Of a DNA stretch of 64,000 bases, positions 20,501-35,500 are shown piece after piece. The notes below the pieces were generated by a model, which was not told where the DNA came from, made no database searches, and saw only the letters and a list, made by a program, of their open reading frames with translations. The translations under genes were made by a program, and so were the position numbers. Source of the stretch: Mytilus californianus. Lineage: Eukaryota > Mollusca > Bivalvia > Mytilida > Mytilidae. Location of the stretch: the NCBI RefSeq assembly GCF_021869535.1, contig NW_026262668.1, positions 137,131,635 through 137,195,634 of the forward strand, given 5' to 3'. Position 1 is the first letter of the stretch, and each line of letters starts with the position of its first letter.

Positions 20501-23500
20501 GAAAAGGGATGACGAAAGTGAAGAATTGGAATGATTTACACAATCCGATATTGACGAAAGCGAAGTTAGAAGTATAGGGATTGATATTAGTTTGTCAGAA
20601 CTGGATAGAGTCTTCCAAGGATGAAGAACCCAAACTGGATAATAAAACATGGACAAATAATTTTAATAAGTCCCCACCTTTCATTTCCATTTGGGGCAGC
20701 TTTTCAGAATCGTAGAATGCATGTTTTATTTTTTTAATTCTATACATTAATTACTGGTTAATTAAACATTTTATTGGAGTATCTCACTGCAAATTATCTC
20801 TGGTAGTTAATCTAAGGTGCCTGTGGTAGATAAGAAGTTAATGAAATAACTCCAGTAAACAGTCATCCAATAGTTTCTATCATATAGGCATTTTTTTAGG
20901 TCTGGTACTGGTGATCATTATTGTTGTTTAAAGTTTCTACTAATCTATAATACTTTTGAAGAAGATAGTCAAAAACTCAAAAATGAATAAAAAAATAGTT
21001 GTATAAAAACAATAACTCTAATCAAGAGACATTCAGTGGTTTTGAACATACTGGACTATTACCTGATGTTCATGGTGTTCGTTTGTTGATGTGGTTCATA
21101 AGTGTTTCTCGTTTCTCGTTTTTTATATATACTGACCGACTTTAGAAACGCAACACTAGATTATTCTTTTTAATTCCCATTTTCAAATATTTATTTTTTT
21201 ATAAACAAACTTATGAACAGAAATTTCTTTCATTACTTCATTGTTTAAAAAAAATTGGCAGTTCGAAAGTTGAATTTATTACGTCATTTTCAATGTTCAA
21301 ATCATGTGGTATACACTGAAACCCTGGTTTTACCCTTACCAATGAACGTGTCACCGTAAAAAACAATGACTGCCTGTAACAAACACCAAAATGATTGTCA
21401 GAATGGTCAACCAACTGTTATCGGTAGGTTTTTGGTACTTTTTTGCACAGTCCGATTTTGACGTTATTCCATCCATTACAATGGGTTTTGGCAATTATAC
21501 GGTTGAAACTTTAGGGCTTTAAATGTTTTTATGCAGTCGATTCTTTGGCAGTTCAGTTTATGGGAAACATTTATGGCATGAATCTGTGCGCAATGGCATT
21601 CGGCAATTTGATTAGCAGTTGACGTTGCGGCCGTAAACATGTCTTGCAAATGACGTTGCGTAATCAAGTTCTATTGACGTTGCATAGTCACTACATGTTG
21701 ATCTGGTCATTGATGGTCTTCACAAAATCCCGTCTACCGGTATCATTGTCGGAAGGACAGTATGACGAGTTTCTGACGTCAAATTGTCTGGTTGCAGCAC
21801 GTTCACGTTTTCCTGTTTGCAGTATTCTTATGGGCTGATTCTGTTTTTTAGTCATGGCAATATAGAGATGCAACATTTTGTTACTGATTAAGTGTGGCCA
21901 AGGATTGAAAGAACTGTTTCACAAAGAAAAAAAAATGAAAAAATCTTTTATGGGTTCCAAATTTCGCTTTCAGAAATTCGTGCGACTTCAATAATCCGGT
22001 ATGTTCAATAACCACAGGTAAGTCAGATGTTGATTTTTTCTAAAGATAAAGAAGTATGGTAAGCTTGAATAGTAGTTGTATGAGAATCAAACTTCATTTA
22101 GTAGAGAAAATCTACAAAATGAGTGTTGCGTTTTTTAAAGTCAGTCAGTATAGATTAGACCGTTGGTTTTCCTGTTTGAATGGTTTTACATTAGTCATTT
22201 TTGGGGCCCTTTATAGCTTGCTGTTCGGTGTGAGCCAAGGCTCCGTGTTGAAGGCCGTACTTTGACCTATAATGGTTTACTTTTACAAATTGTGACTTGG
22301 ATGGAGAGTTGTCTCATTGGCACTCATACCACATCTTCTTATATCTATTTGTAGGTTTTATATTGTAGATCATTTTTGTTGTTTAGTTTCTACTGATCTA
22401 TTACAGCATTCAAGATAATAGGCAAAACCACGTAAATTGGCCTAAAATTTCAGTTAAGGGCAGTAACTGTTAAGAGGAAAATTTTGGTGGAAATGGGAAG
22501 GAGGTAAATTTTAACATTCTGAGCATTTTTGCCCCATCAGATTTTCTCTATCTATCAATATGGATTTCAAAACATTCGACAACTAATGCATTTAAGCCTT
22601 ATGTTCTATCTTTAGCCACATGGCCATGTTGGTTGATAGGAACAAAAAGTAATAACTTAATACTAGATACCCTAAAGATGATTCAGTTTAAGTTTGGTTG
22701 AAATTGATCAAGTGATTTCAAAGAATTTTTCAAAGAATTTTTTTTTTTTTTTTTTAAAGTTTATGAAGATGACAATAATATTATTATATAGAGGGCATGT
22801 AAATAAGAAATGAGCTTCATCTTTAACTGTGTTGAGTGAGCAAAACTTGCATATTCTATCGTGATGAGGTATTACAACCAATTTTCCTAGACTATCCATA
22901 ATTCTCTCCTAACGACCTCTCTCTATTCTGAGAATATGGTTACTTTAATAGTTATTTAGTCTAAATCTACAATGTGAATCTTTTCTGTTGGTTTTTGATA
23001 TTAACAAAATTTTCAAAATCATAGTTGAGTTTGAAATTAAAATAGGTTTTTAATTTGCTGTGCTCACCATGAGACATGGAATCTCTTATAGTTTTCCAAT
23101 GCTTTATAAAATTTGAGGCATTATTTTAGCAACCTCTTAATTTTTTTTCGCTATATTTTTGGCAAACAGAGAGATCAAAATTTAATTTCTTGCTGAAGAA
23201 TTTAATTGTACTATACCAGGAATTGGTTGTAACTACCTCTCCTGTCTGATATTCATTGAAAGCTGATGTCTATAGTTTTGTGAGTTTACAAGGTGGTGCC
23301 AATACATAAACATGTGGGTAACAATATCAATATAAAGAGGGAATCTTCCTAGTTCTGATAAAATTATTTTGTAACACTAAGAATGTATTTACAAAATTCA
23401 ATATTTAGCTTCTCTTGCTCCCAACCTTTTTCTTTATCAAATAAGGACATGTATTTCCTTTTTTGGGACAGATTTATCATTCCCCAATTTTGATCATATG

Positions 23501-26500
23501 ATCAAAAATATGTAAAATGGTTAGGATAGATGGCACTGCTGATTTTATACTCTTATGAAATTTAAAACTAACTTTGAGTCACTTTTCATGCATTATTTTT
23601 TGGCTTCATTGGACTTGCCATTGTTACGCATGACCAGCCCAAGATATATATAAGATTTAACAATATACCCAGACTAATCCCTGTCTGTAGATCAAAACCA
23701 ATACAGCTGATGAAATATTAAACTCTGATTTCTCTTTGGTCCATTTATACTTTGCTATACTGATCACAGTACTTACAACCGCCTGAAAAGTAAACACAGA
23801 ACATACAAATCAAATAATGGCAAATATTACTATAACAAAGAGTGCACACGCTGAAATGTCTCGCCTTCTTTACTAATCATTGATATTATGTTGATAGTCC
23901 TAAATATAAAGCTTTATTACAACTGTCACATAAACTTAACATTAACCAAGTAAACTAAACATTGACCAATGAACCATGAAAATGAGGTCAAGGTCAGATG
24001 AACCATGCTAGGCAGGCATGTACAGCTAACAATTCTTCCATACAACAAATATAGTTGACCTATTGCTTATAGTTTAAGAAAAACAGACGAAAACACAAAA
24101 ACTTAACACTGAGCAATGAACCTTGAAAATGAGGTCAAGGTCAAATAAAACCTGCGTGACTGACATATAGATCATAAAATATTTCCATACACCAAATATA
24201 GTTGAACTATTGCATATAGTATTAGAAAAAAAGACCAAAACTCAAAAACTTAACTTTGACCACTGAACCATGAAAATGAGGTCAAGGTAAGATGACACCT
24301 GCCAGCTAGACATGTACACCTTACAATCATTCCATACACCAAATATAGCTGACCTATTGCATGCAGTATTAGAAAAAAAGACCAAAACTCAAAAACTTAA
24401 CTTTGACCACTGAACCATGAAAATGAGGTCAAGGTCAGATGACACCTGCCAGCTAGACATGTACACCTTACAATCATTCCATACACCAAATATAGTAGAC
24501 CTATTGCATACAGTATAAGAAAAACAGACCAAAACACAAAAACTTAACTATAACCACTGAACCATGAAAATGAGGTCAAGGTCAGATGACACCTGCCAGT
24601 TGGACATGTACACCTTACAGTCCGTCCATACACCGAATATACTAGACCTATTGCTTATAGTATCTGAGATATGGACTTGACCACGAAAACTTAACCTTGT
24701 TCACTGATCCATGAAATGAGGTCGAGGTCAAGTGAAAACTGTCTGACGGGCATGAGGACCTTGCAAGGTACGCACATACCAAATATAGTTATCCTATTAC
24801 TTATAATAAGAGAGAATTTAACATTACAAAAAATCTGAACTTTTTTTTCAAGTAGTCACTGAACCATGAAAATGAGGTCAAAGACATTGGACATGTGACT
24901 GACGGAAACTTCGTAACATGAGGCATCCATATACAAAGTATGAAGCATCCAGGTCTTCCATCTTCTAAAATATAAAGCTTTTAAGAAGTTAGCTAACGCC
25001 GCCGCCGCCGGATCGCTATCCCTATGTCGAGCTTTCTGCGACAAAAGTCGCAGGCTCGACAAAAAACAAACTAGAGCCCCCCAAACCTGAATCTCTCCCC
25101 TGGCAAAACAATGCCAACATAGCTGAGGAGAGTGTTAAATAACTACTAAATGTAGGAACATACTAATCTGGACTGGTTTTTTGTTTTGCCTGCTAGAGAT
25201 AATCTGAACTTCTCATAAGGACTTAAGTAATTTTACTCTTCCCAAATATATAAATAAGATGTGATTGGATTGCCAATCAAACAACTCTCCACCAGCAACT
25301 ATAGGTCATAGTATGACCTTCAACAATGATCAAAACCCATACTTAGTTTGAATCTATTTCACTGCATCTGTTCTCAATATAAAATCTACATCTTATTTCC
25401 CTTGGTGTTTCAAAGTAAACTTTGACTTCTGCTGACAGCCACTTTGAATTCCCAGTTGCCACCAAAGAAACTCCTCTTTTTAAGAACCTTTAAAAGAATT
25501 AAAGTTTAATTCCCTTTGATTGAATGGTTCTGGGGAAGATGTTTTTCAAATCCCAGCCAATCAGAAGCTATAATAGGCCAAGATGGCTACATTTGTTGGC
25601 TAATCAACATCAAACAAACATTTGAAAAGACTTTAAAAAGGATATTTTAGCAAAGTTTTTTTCCAATTTTATCATATGATGTCTCAAGAAAAAGACAAGC
25701 CCATGCCAAATTGATACCTCGTTTGTCAATGTCCCCAAAAAAGAAATTTTGTTTTCCCTTTAAACCCCTGTCCCATGCGGTTTTGCCCTTGTCCTTTTTT
25801 GACAGTAGGAGTCAGACAAACAAAAAAATTGATTTGGTGTGGCCTAAATGATATGTTTACTGATGTATAACAAACACCATGTAGTAGCAATAACTCACAT
25901 GGTCTACTGTATGTAAACCATAAAAAAAAGTATAAATTATTGTGCATGATATGTCTTATGTATGTATTTTGTGTTTATTGAAGTATCTGTGGATTCTAAA
26001 AGCTTGTACTGTTTTGCATATTTTATTAATTTAAATAAAGCTTTTGATTTGATGATTTGATTGATTGAATTTGATAAACCTTTCTACATTTAGTCCCATG
26101 ATATCAGCAATTCCTTTTTACTTTTTTTTTCATATTTGAATTAAATAAACAAAATTTCTGATTGTTGTTGATTGAGTCATTTTTATATAGCACCATACTG
26201 CAGCAAGATAAAAGTTAAATATACAGTAATTACTTACATGCACAATTGTATCCATAATAACCAGCTTGTAAAATTCCTGTCCAATCACAGTCCCTGTACA
26301 CCCTCCTGTTAGCTGTAAAATAATTCATTAAATGATGTTATTGTGTTTAAGTTATGACACTAATGTCAAAACAACAAAATCTGTGCATACTATGTGGTGA
26401 TGTTACACTATTGTTTCAGATAAGGGTGAAGGTTTGGTACCAATAAAAACATTTAAACCAACTGCAATTGTTTGCTCCTGTCCTAAGTCAGGAATCTGAT

Positions 26501-29500
26501 GTTCAGTAGTTGTTGTTTGTTGATGTGGTTCATAAGTGTCTCTTGTTTCTCGTTTTTAATATAGATTAGACCATTGGTTTTTCTGTTTGAACGGTTTTAC
26601 ACTAGTAATTTTTGGGGCCCTTTATAGCTTGCTGTTCGGTGTGAGCCAAGGCTCCGTGTTGAAGGCCGTACTTTGACCTATAATGGTTTACTTTTATACA
26701 TTGTGACTTGGATGGAGAGTTGTCTCATTGGCACTCATACCACATCTTCTTTTATCTATATACAATACATTTAATTGCTTTGAGAAAATTTCCAGGAAGT
26801 ACAATTTTAATTTTTTTCACTGTTATCAATTTCTGCAACACCATTAAATTTGTACATTTGTTTAAATTTAAGAAACATTTGACATAATCATGTAAAGATG
26901 ATAAAAATAATTGATTGTTGCTTGCTTAATGTCCAGTGGCAAATATTTCATGCAAATTCTGGACGAGAAACTATTAGCAATAAATATACTAGGTTGGTTA
27001 TGCATGATGGGACGACAGGGATTAAGGGCGGCTAGTTTGGACTGCCATTAGGAAACAATGGTATGTTGGATAGGGACAGAAACTTTGCCTTGCACCTATA
27101 GAGTTCTCAAAGAGTTGTTGCAAGGATTCTTGAATGTGCAGAGTGACTCTCACTACAAAAGGCATCATGTTTAACATAAAATAAGGAGATGTCGTATGAT
27201 TGCAAATGAGACAATTATCCAACATCCCAATTATGACTGCTGAGAACTGTACAGTCCAATTGAAGCCCCTCTTTGGCAAGGGATTTACCTCTGTATGAAA
27301 GAAGACCAATAAATGACCATATTTCTATACCCCAGTCAACCCTTTGGGTCAGGTAAAGATGACTTTACCATCTGTATCTAATGCTTCAGATATAACTTAC
27401 TTCTGTAGAGTTTTATTAGAGTGTGATAACAAGAGCGAAAAAGTACTGTAAGCCATTCTAAGGATAAAGATTCTTGACAGCGTAATACTCAGCTCTCTAC
27501 CCACTCACATAATGTACTATAAGATATAACTTACTTCTCTAGATCTTATGTAAGAATGTGACAATAAGAGTGAACAAGTAAGCCATTCTTAGGATAAAGA
27601 TTCTTGACAGTGTAATAAGCAGCTCTCTCCCAAATCATATAATGTTCTATAAGATATAACTTACTTCTGTAGATCTTATGTAGAGTGATCTAGAGTGTGA
27701 CAATAAGAGCAAACAAGTAAGCCATTCTTAGGATAAAGATTCTTCACAGCGTAATACTCAGCTCTCTCCCCACTCACATAATATTCTATCAGATATAACT
27801 TACTTCTGTAGAGTTTTTGTAGAGTGTAACAATAAGAGCAAACAAGTTAGCCATTCTAAGGATAAAGATTCTTGACAGTGTAATAAGCAGCTCTTTTTTC
27901 CCACTGGAATAATGTTCTATTTTAGCTGGTAACTGAAATAAAAATATATGCAAGAGGCATTTCAATTAATGAAGCTTCCTTCTCCCATGCAATAAAAAAA
28001 AGAGAGTGTCTTATTCAGATTCTTAAATAATATAATATGATATAAAATAAGATGTTTTATGATTGCCAATTAGACAACTCTCAACAAGTGACCAAATGAC
28101 GTAGAAGTTTACAATTATAGGTCACTATACAGCCTTCAACAATGAGCAAAACCAATACTGCACTGTAAGCTATAAAAAGCCCAGAAATGACAAATGTAAA
28201 ACAATTCAATGGAGAAAACTAAGGAATGTTTGTACAAAACAATTAACGAAAAACAAGATATATGACAGCAACAAACGACCGCCACTAAATTACAGGCTCC
28301 TGGCTTATAAAGCAAAGAAGTCATCTTACAATTGCAAACAATTCTGAAAAGAAATTGATGATGCAATTTCATCTGATTTACAGAACGAAAAAAAAAATAT
28401 AAATCAATACCATGGAAACAATCAGTGGTATAAGGATGTTGATCAAACTGAAGATAATAGATGGTAGGTACACGCTCAGGAAATCTTTACTGTCAGAAAA
28501 CTTCTCATACAGTACCAACCATACAATGGTACCACATCCTCCACCAATCAAAATACTGAAAATATATATAAATCAAAATACTGAGGAAAAACAAAGTGAA
28601 ACTGCGAGCTACTGCTCACTGATGATACCCCCGCCGCAACTGGATAATTTTAATAGTGTAAAAATATGTAAGTGTTCGGTAAACAGGAAGTTATTGAGTG
28701 ATGAATCTGAAAACGCATCACACTGTATAGCTGACTTATATAAACCCTGAAACCAAATTTCAGAAATCCTAATGATGTAGTTCCTGAGAAAGATGCGACA
28801 AAAAATATTCATGGGACGGATGGACGGACTGATGGATGGACGACAGACAGAGGTAAAACAGTATACCCCCACTTTTTTAAAGTGGGGTATAATAACAAAA
28901 CAAGAATGCACATGTTATTCTGCATAGAAAACCCCCTCTTAATTCAAAGTATTGGAAAAAAGGAAGAAGGCTTCTGACAAATAATCACTGTTGAGCTACT
29001 GACCAAATACATGAAATATGATGTTATTCTGTTGACTAGTATTTGAAAAATGTGTGATGAAACATTTAAAGATAATTCTACATTTTGAAAAATTCAAAAG
29101 TTTTGGCAAACAGGAAGTAGGTATCTGAAAAATCTGAAATGTGCTCACACTTTATGACTTATCACTGTAGAGTTGCTGACCAAATGTGAAGTCATTCTGT
29201 TCAATAGTTTCTGAGAAAAGTATTATATGACAAACATATTTGTTGAACAACGTACAGACAAGGTGATCAATATAGCCCCATTCCAAGTTTGAGGTTTTGA
29301 AAATATAGTGTAAGACAGAAGCTACACACTCATATCCTGCCAGGAAACTACCCATACAGCACCACAATGCAATGGTACCACAAACTACTCATCAGAAATC
29401 TATGGGGAAATAAATGGAGAATGTGTTCATGGGACACAGATGATGCCCCAGCTTGCATATAACGTTATAAAGGAACATAACTAGAGAACTGTTAAAGTGA

Positions 29501-32500
29501 CACCTTGATCTGAGTTTTGTGGTAATATGATGATGATGGGAGTTTTTAACGACCTTGACTGGCTATACAGCCCTCGCACGGTCGGCCCTGGCTTGCGCCT
29601 TTTTGGGCATTTAAATAATTTGTTTTTACCATAGGGTAATTGAATAATTTGAATTGTGGTAATAAGCATTGTGTATAAGCTACATAACATTTGGTTGAGG
29701 TAAACTGAAGTTAGAGAACGGAAAAGAAACAAGAGGCTCTCAAGAGCCTGAATCGCTCACCTGTATTTCAGAGGAGAAGATTTTTAAATGTTAGCAAACT
29801 TGATGAACAAATTGTGTAAAATTGTTTTTAAAGGGCAATAACTCCTTAAGGGGTCAATTGACAATTATGGTGATATTAACTTTTTTGTAGATCTTACTTA
29901 GCTGAACATTATTGCTGCTTACAGTTTATATATATATCTATAATAATATTCAAAATAATAACAAAAAACTGCAAAATTTTGTTAAAACTACCAATTCAGT
30001 GGCAGCAACCCAACAATGGGTTATTCGATTCGTCTGAAAATTTCAAGGCAGATAGATCTTGACCAATTAAACAATTTTACCCCTGTCACATTTGCTCTAA
30101 AAGATTTAGTTTTTGAGATATAAGCCAAAAACTGCATTTGACCCTTATGTTCTATTTTTAGCCATAGCGGCCATGTTTGTCGATGAATACATACTTCGTA
30201 TACAATTTATAAACAAGATACCCTAAGGAACATTTAGTTAAAGTTTGAAGGTAATTGGCCCACTAGTTTCAGAGGAGAAGATTTTTAAATGTTAGCAAAC
30301 TTGATGAACAAATTGTGTAAAATTGTCTTTAAAGGGCAATAACTCCTTAAGGGGTCAATTGACAATTATGGTCAAATTAACTTTTTTGTAGATCTTACTT
30401 TGCTGAACATTATTGCTGCTTGCAGTTTATATATATATCTATAATAATATTCAAAATAATAACAAAAAACTGCAAAATTTTGTTAAAACTACCAATTCGG
30501 TGGCAGCAACCCAACAATGGGTTGTTTGATTCGTCTGAAAATTTCAGAGCTGATAGATCTTGACCAATTGAACAATTTTACCCCATGTCAGATTTGCTCT
30601 AAAAGCTTTAGTTTTTGAGATACAAGCCAAAAACTGCATTTGACCCCTATGTTCTATTTTTAGCCATGGCGGCCATGTTTGTCGATGGATCAAAACTTCG
30701 GATACCATTTATAAACTAGATACCCTAAGGAACATTTATTTAAAGTTTGAAGGTATTTGGCCCAGTAGTTTCAGAGGAGAAGATTTTTAAAATAGTTTAT
30801 AACGACAGATGACGACAGAAATCGACAGACGACGGACGCCAAGTGATGGCATAAGCTCACATGGGGCCCTTTGGGCCCTGTCAGCTAATAATTCAGCAAT
30901 TTACTCCATATATAAAGGGACATAATGCTAGAACGGTATAAGTAACGCCACCGAAATTCATACTTGATCTGAGTTTTGTAGTAATAAGCATTGTGTATAA
31001 ATTTAATAGCATTTGGTTGAGGCAAACTAAAGTTAGAGAAAGGAAACAAAAAATTCAGCATTTTTTCTATTTGTAAAGGGGCATAACTCTAGAACGGTAA
31101 AAGTAACACCACCCAAATTCAAACTTAATCTCTGTTTTGTGGTACAAAATGTAATAAGCATTGTGTATAAGTTTCATAACATAGAGAAAGGAAACTGATT
31201 TTGGGACGTACGTACGGACAAGGGTAACTCTTAATACCCCCTCTGCTGCGGCAAAGGCATAAAAACCCAAAAAATTTTCCTTTACCTTATCACTTACCAA
31301 ATAGTTCTGCAACTTACAATGTCAATGAAACATGCCATAAACATTTACCTTACAATTTCCTTATATACATACTCAAATTTCAAAGTGACTTGAGAATACC
31401 TAGCTTTATAACAAGGCCTTATATTCTGTTTGTAACTAGATGCACTGATGTGAAAATAAATCTTATACTGTAAATTCAGAAATTATTTTGAGGTTTTTAT
31501 TAATGCGAATAAGTTGACTCCTTGAGTATAGCAATAATAAGAGCTCGCATTCTGATATCTGATATATATGTCTGTATAAAGTTTTTCCAATAATTAATCT
31601 CACATTTTTGTTCATTCTTCGAAATTGCAATAATAAATTCAGGTAATAATTTCTGAATTAACAGTATTTCAATGATATATATGTAAAAGAGAGGCCAAAG
31701 ATACCAAAGCGATATTCAAACTCATAAATCAAAAACAAACTCACAATCAATGCCATGGCAAAAAAACGAAATACGGTAGAATCACTTATACTGTTCTAGA
31801 GTTATGCCCTTTATATATGGAAAAGACAAATAACAGTACACAAAACACAATATAGAAAACTAAAAGACTAAGCAACACGAACCCCACCAAAAACCAGGGG
31901 TGATCTCAGGTACTCTGGAAGGGTAAGCAGATCCTGATCCACATGTGGCACCCATCAAGTAAAGTACTTATTATGTAAATACCTAACAAGAAAGTTAAAC
32001 ACTATATCTAAATTCTATAAATAGGTTCCCCACTAAATATTAGAAGTTTAAAAATTATTCATGTAATTAATAAGTTGTTTTCCAGTAGAAAAAAAAAAAG
32101 CAGGTGACTGAAATTAAAAGCTATGACTAAAAGATTTTAATGTTCCATTCCATTCATGAGAAAAATATAAGTTTTAAACAATAAGTGTATGAAAAGTCTA
32201 ATAAAACGTTTTCTAGAACTTCAGCAAAAATGTTTATAATGTCATTTACATCCATCACTTAATACTGCAATATTTTAAAACCAATAACAACAACATTTTT
32301 AATGTAACAAAACAGTTACTAAAAAAGAACAGAAGTTAAACATTACAAGCAAATAATAAACAAACGAAACATTAAAATATTTTACATGGTTATTCCCCAG
32401 GCAAGAATTCTACTACAAATTATTTTATATGTTTCTCTCCTGTTCCTCTTCTTAGATTTTGCTTTAGCTTTATCTTCTGAAGTATTATCCTGATCATCAA

Positions 32501-35500
32501 AAATATATCTTTAATGCAGTTATTACATGTACTTAAATAAAAGTTTAAATGTCCCCCTCATTGCACATATTTTATCTGTCCAATAATAACTAAAAATAAC
32601 CTTTTTCTGTTTGTTCTTTAAAACTTTTTATAAATATCTAGAGAAATGAAGGCTCGAGAGCAAATGCAATGCAATTTCAGATAAAACCAATATTTCTAAG
32701 GGGCATAACTCTTTAAAAAATATTTGATCGGCATTGACTATCGAAAAATTTCTTCAGACATTGCTGATATAAACCTTTAATATAAATTTTATAAAAATAT
32801 GGCAAAAATTGTACAAGTAAGAGTGCTTACAATGTAATTTTCATGTAATTAATATTTCCAAGGGGCATAACTCTTTTAAAAATAATTGATCAGCACTGAA
32901 TTTAGGTCTTGTCCGAGACATTGCAGATATAAACCTATGATATAATAAGTTTCATAAAAATCTGGCACGAATTGTACACATGCCATAGCGCTAATCTTCC
33001 ATATAATTAATATTTCCAAGAGGTATAACTCTTTTAAAAATAATTGATCGACACTGATTTTCGAATTGTCCAAGACATTGCTAACATAAACACATGATAT
33101 AAGTTTTATGAAAATCTGGCAAGAATTGTACACTTTAGGGCGCTAACAAGACAGGATGGACAGACGCACAGACAGACGCCTAGTACTTCTATGTCCCCTG
33201 TAACGCATGTTTTAGCGGGGTACAAAAAATGTATAGCATTGGAGACAATTTTTTAGACAACAACCACCTTTGTAGTAAAATTTTCATTTTATTTATATTT
33301 CTTATTAAAATTGCTGCTGTCAGTGTAAAAGTATTATGTTGACTGTAAAAAGAGAGTCCATTTATCAGTAAAATTATGAATTTAGAATTTTTTCTTTAGA
33401 TGCTATTTCTTGGTCTTGAAGATAAGCTTCTGTCCAGGTTTCATAATAATCAATGAGGATTTACAAATTCATCATGTCAAAAAATTTTTAATCCTGTTAA
33501 CTGGAAAAAACTAAGTCCTGTCATGATCATCTATCAGCAAGATACTGAAAATGAAAAAAATCTTTTCTAAATTTTGTTTTAGACACTTTCTCTTAATCAT
33601 GTTAATCATTAAAGTTCTATAAAGGTTTGACAGAGTAATTGATGTGTAGCAAACTTTTACCCTACACTGTATCTACTTGTTTACTGCAAAAAACTAAGTC
33701 CTTTTATCAATAAAATACAGAAAATTAAAAAAAAAAATTTCAAAAAGGTTCTGTCAAAGTTGTTGCTGACTGAAAAACTTTAACTTTAACTGAATCTGAT
33801 GTTAACTGTAAAAAAAAAATAATTCCATTTATCACTAAAATATGGAAAAATGAAAACAAATATTTTCAAAATTTTCCTCTGGATACTATCTTTTGGTCAT
33901 AAAAAATCCATAAAAGTCCATAAAAATTTGACAGAGTTATTGATGTCTAAAAACACTTTTCCACAGACTGAACCTAAATGTTTACAACGTGGAATCTAGG
34001 ATCATTATGTCTCGCTTTTGCGAAATGTTGCAGGCTTGACAAAAAACAACTCAAAACAATCATATTTTCAAGTAGTATCAAAAATTCTATCATTTTGTGT
34101 ATCAATGTTTTATTGAATGTGTATTATTGACTGGAGCAGATCATAGCTTACCTTGAGAACACTAGCTATTCCCACAGTTAGATTATCTGAGGCTTCTGTT
34201 GATGTTATACTGTGTGTGTGTTTGTGTGTATCAATGTTGATAGAATGTGTATTATTGACTGGAACAGAACACGAACACTAGCTATTCCCACACTTAGATT
34301 ATTTGAGGCATCTGAAGATGTAACACCATGGTCCCAGGAAGAAAATAGTATTGATGAAAACTTAAATCTTGAAGAAAATGTAGCTGATTTTGGTCTATCC
34401 GATCCTCCTAAACTAATAAAATATAATTATAGAATAACTCAAATATAGAAAAATATTCAACGAGTGACTGAACAACGCATTAATTCATGAATTCGCAAGA
34501 GTTAAATATAAGTGTTGTTTGGTCATGAGTTAAATATTTTCATTATTTGAATTCTTTGATTAGGTATTCTTTTTATTACATTGACCATAGGTTTTTAATG
34601 AAAATAAAGTATAATATACAAGGAACTATATGTTTTTTTTAAGCATTCCCAATTTCGTCATCACTAATGTCTTGAAAACTCCTATTATTTTATGACGTCA
34701 GAGTACTGAAATTATCGGAATATGATTTATCAGTTTTTATTAAACTAGGAAATCACAGTATTTCATTACAACCAATGCATTTTAATAATAGTTCATAATG
34801 GTAATGTAATACATCAATCGAGTTTTTTAAATGCAAGACATATATGAATAAACAGAAATATACCTGATAATTATCATACCTGATGTCAGATATACCCTAT
34901 GTGATGTCAGATTTACCATACCTGATGTGAGATTTCCCATACCTGATGCCAGACTTACCTATTCGATGTCAGAAGTACCATTTATCTCTTTTTCACTATA
35001 CCTGATGTAACAACTATCATACCTGATGTTAGAACTATCATATCAGATGTCAGAACTAACACACCTGATGTCAGAACTATCATACCTGATGTCAGAAGTA
35101 TCATACCTGATGTCAGAACTATCATACCTGATGTCAGAAGTATCATACTTGATGTTAGAACTATCATACTTGATGTTAGAACTATCATACCTGATGTTAG
35201 AACTATCATACCTGATGTTAGAACTATCATACTTGATGTTAGAACTATCATACCTGATGTTAGAACTATCCTACTTGATGTTAGAACTATCATACCTGAT
35301 GTCAGAACTATCATACTTGATGTCAGAACTATCATACTTGATGGTAGAACTATCATACTTGATGGTAGAACTATCATACCTGATGTTAGAACTATCATAC
35401 CTGATGTTAGAACTATCATACCTGATGTTAGAACTATCATACCTGATGTTAGAACTATCATACTTGATGTTAGAACTATCATACCTGATGTTAGAACTAT

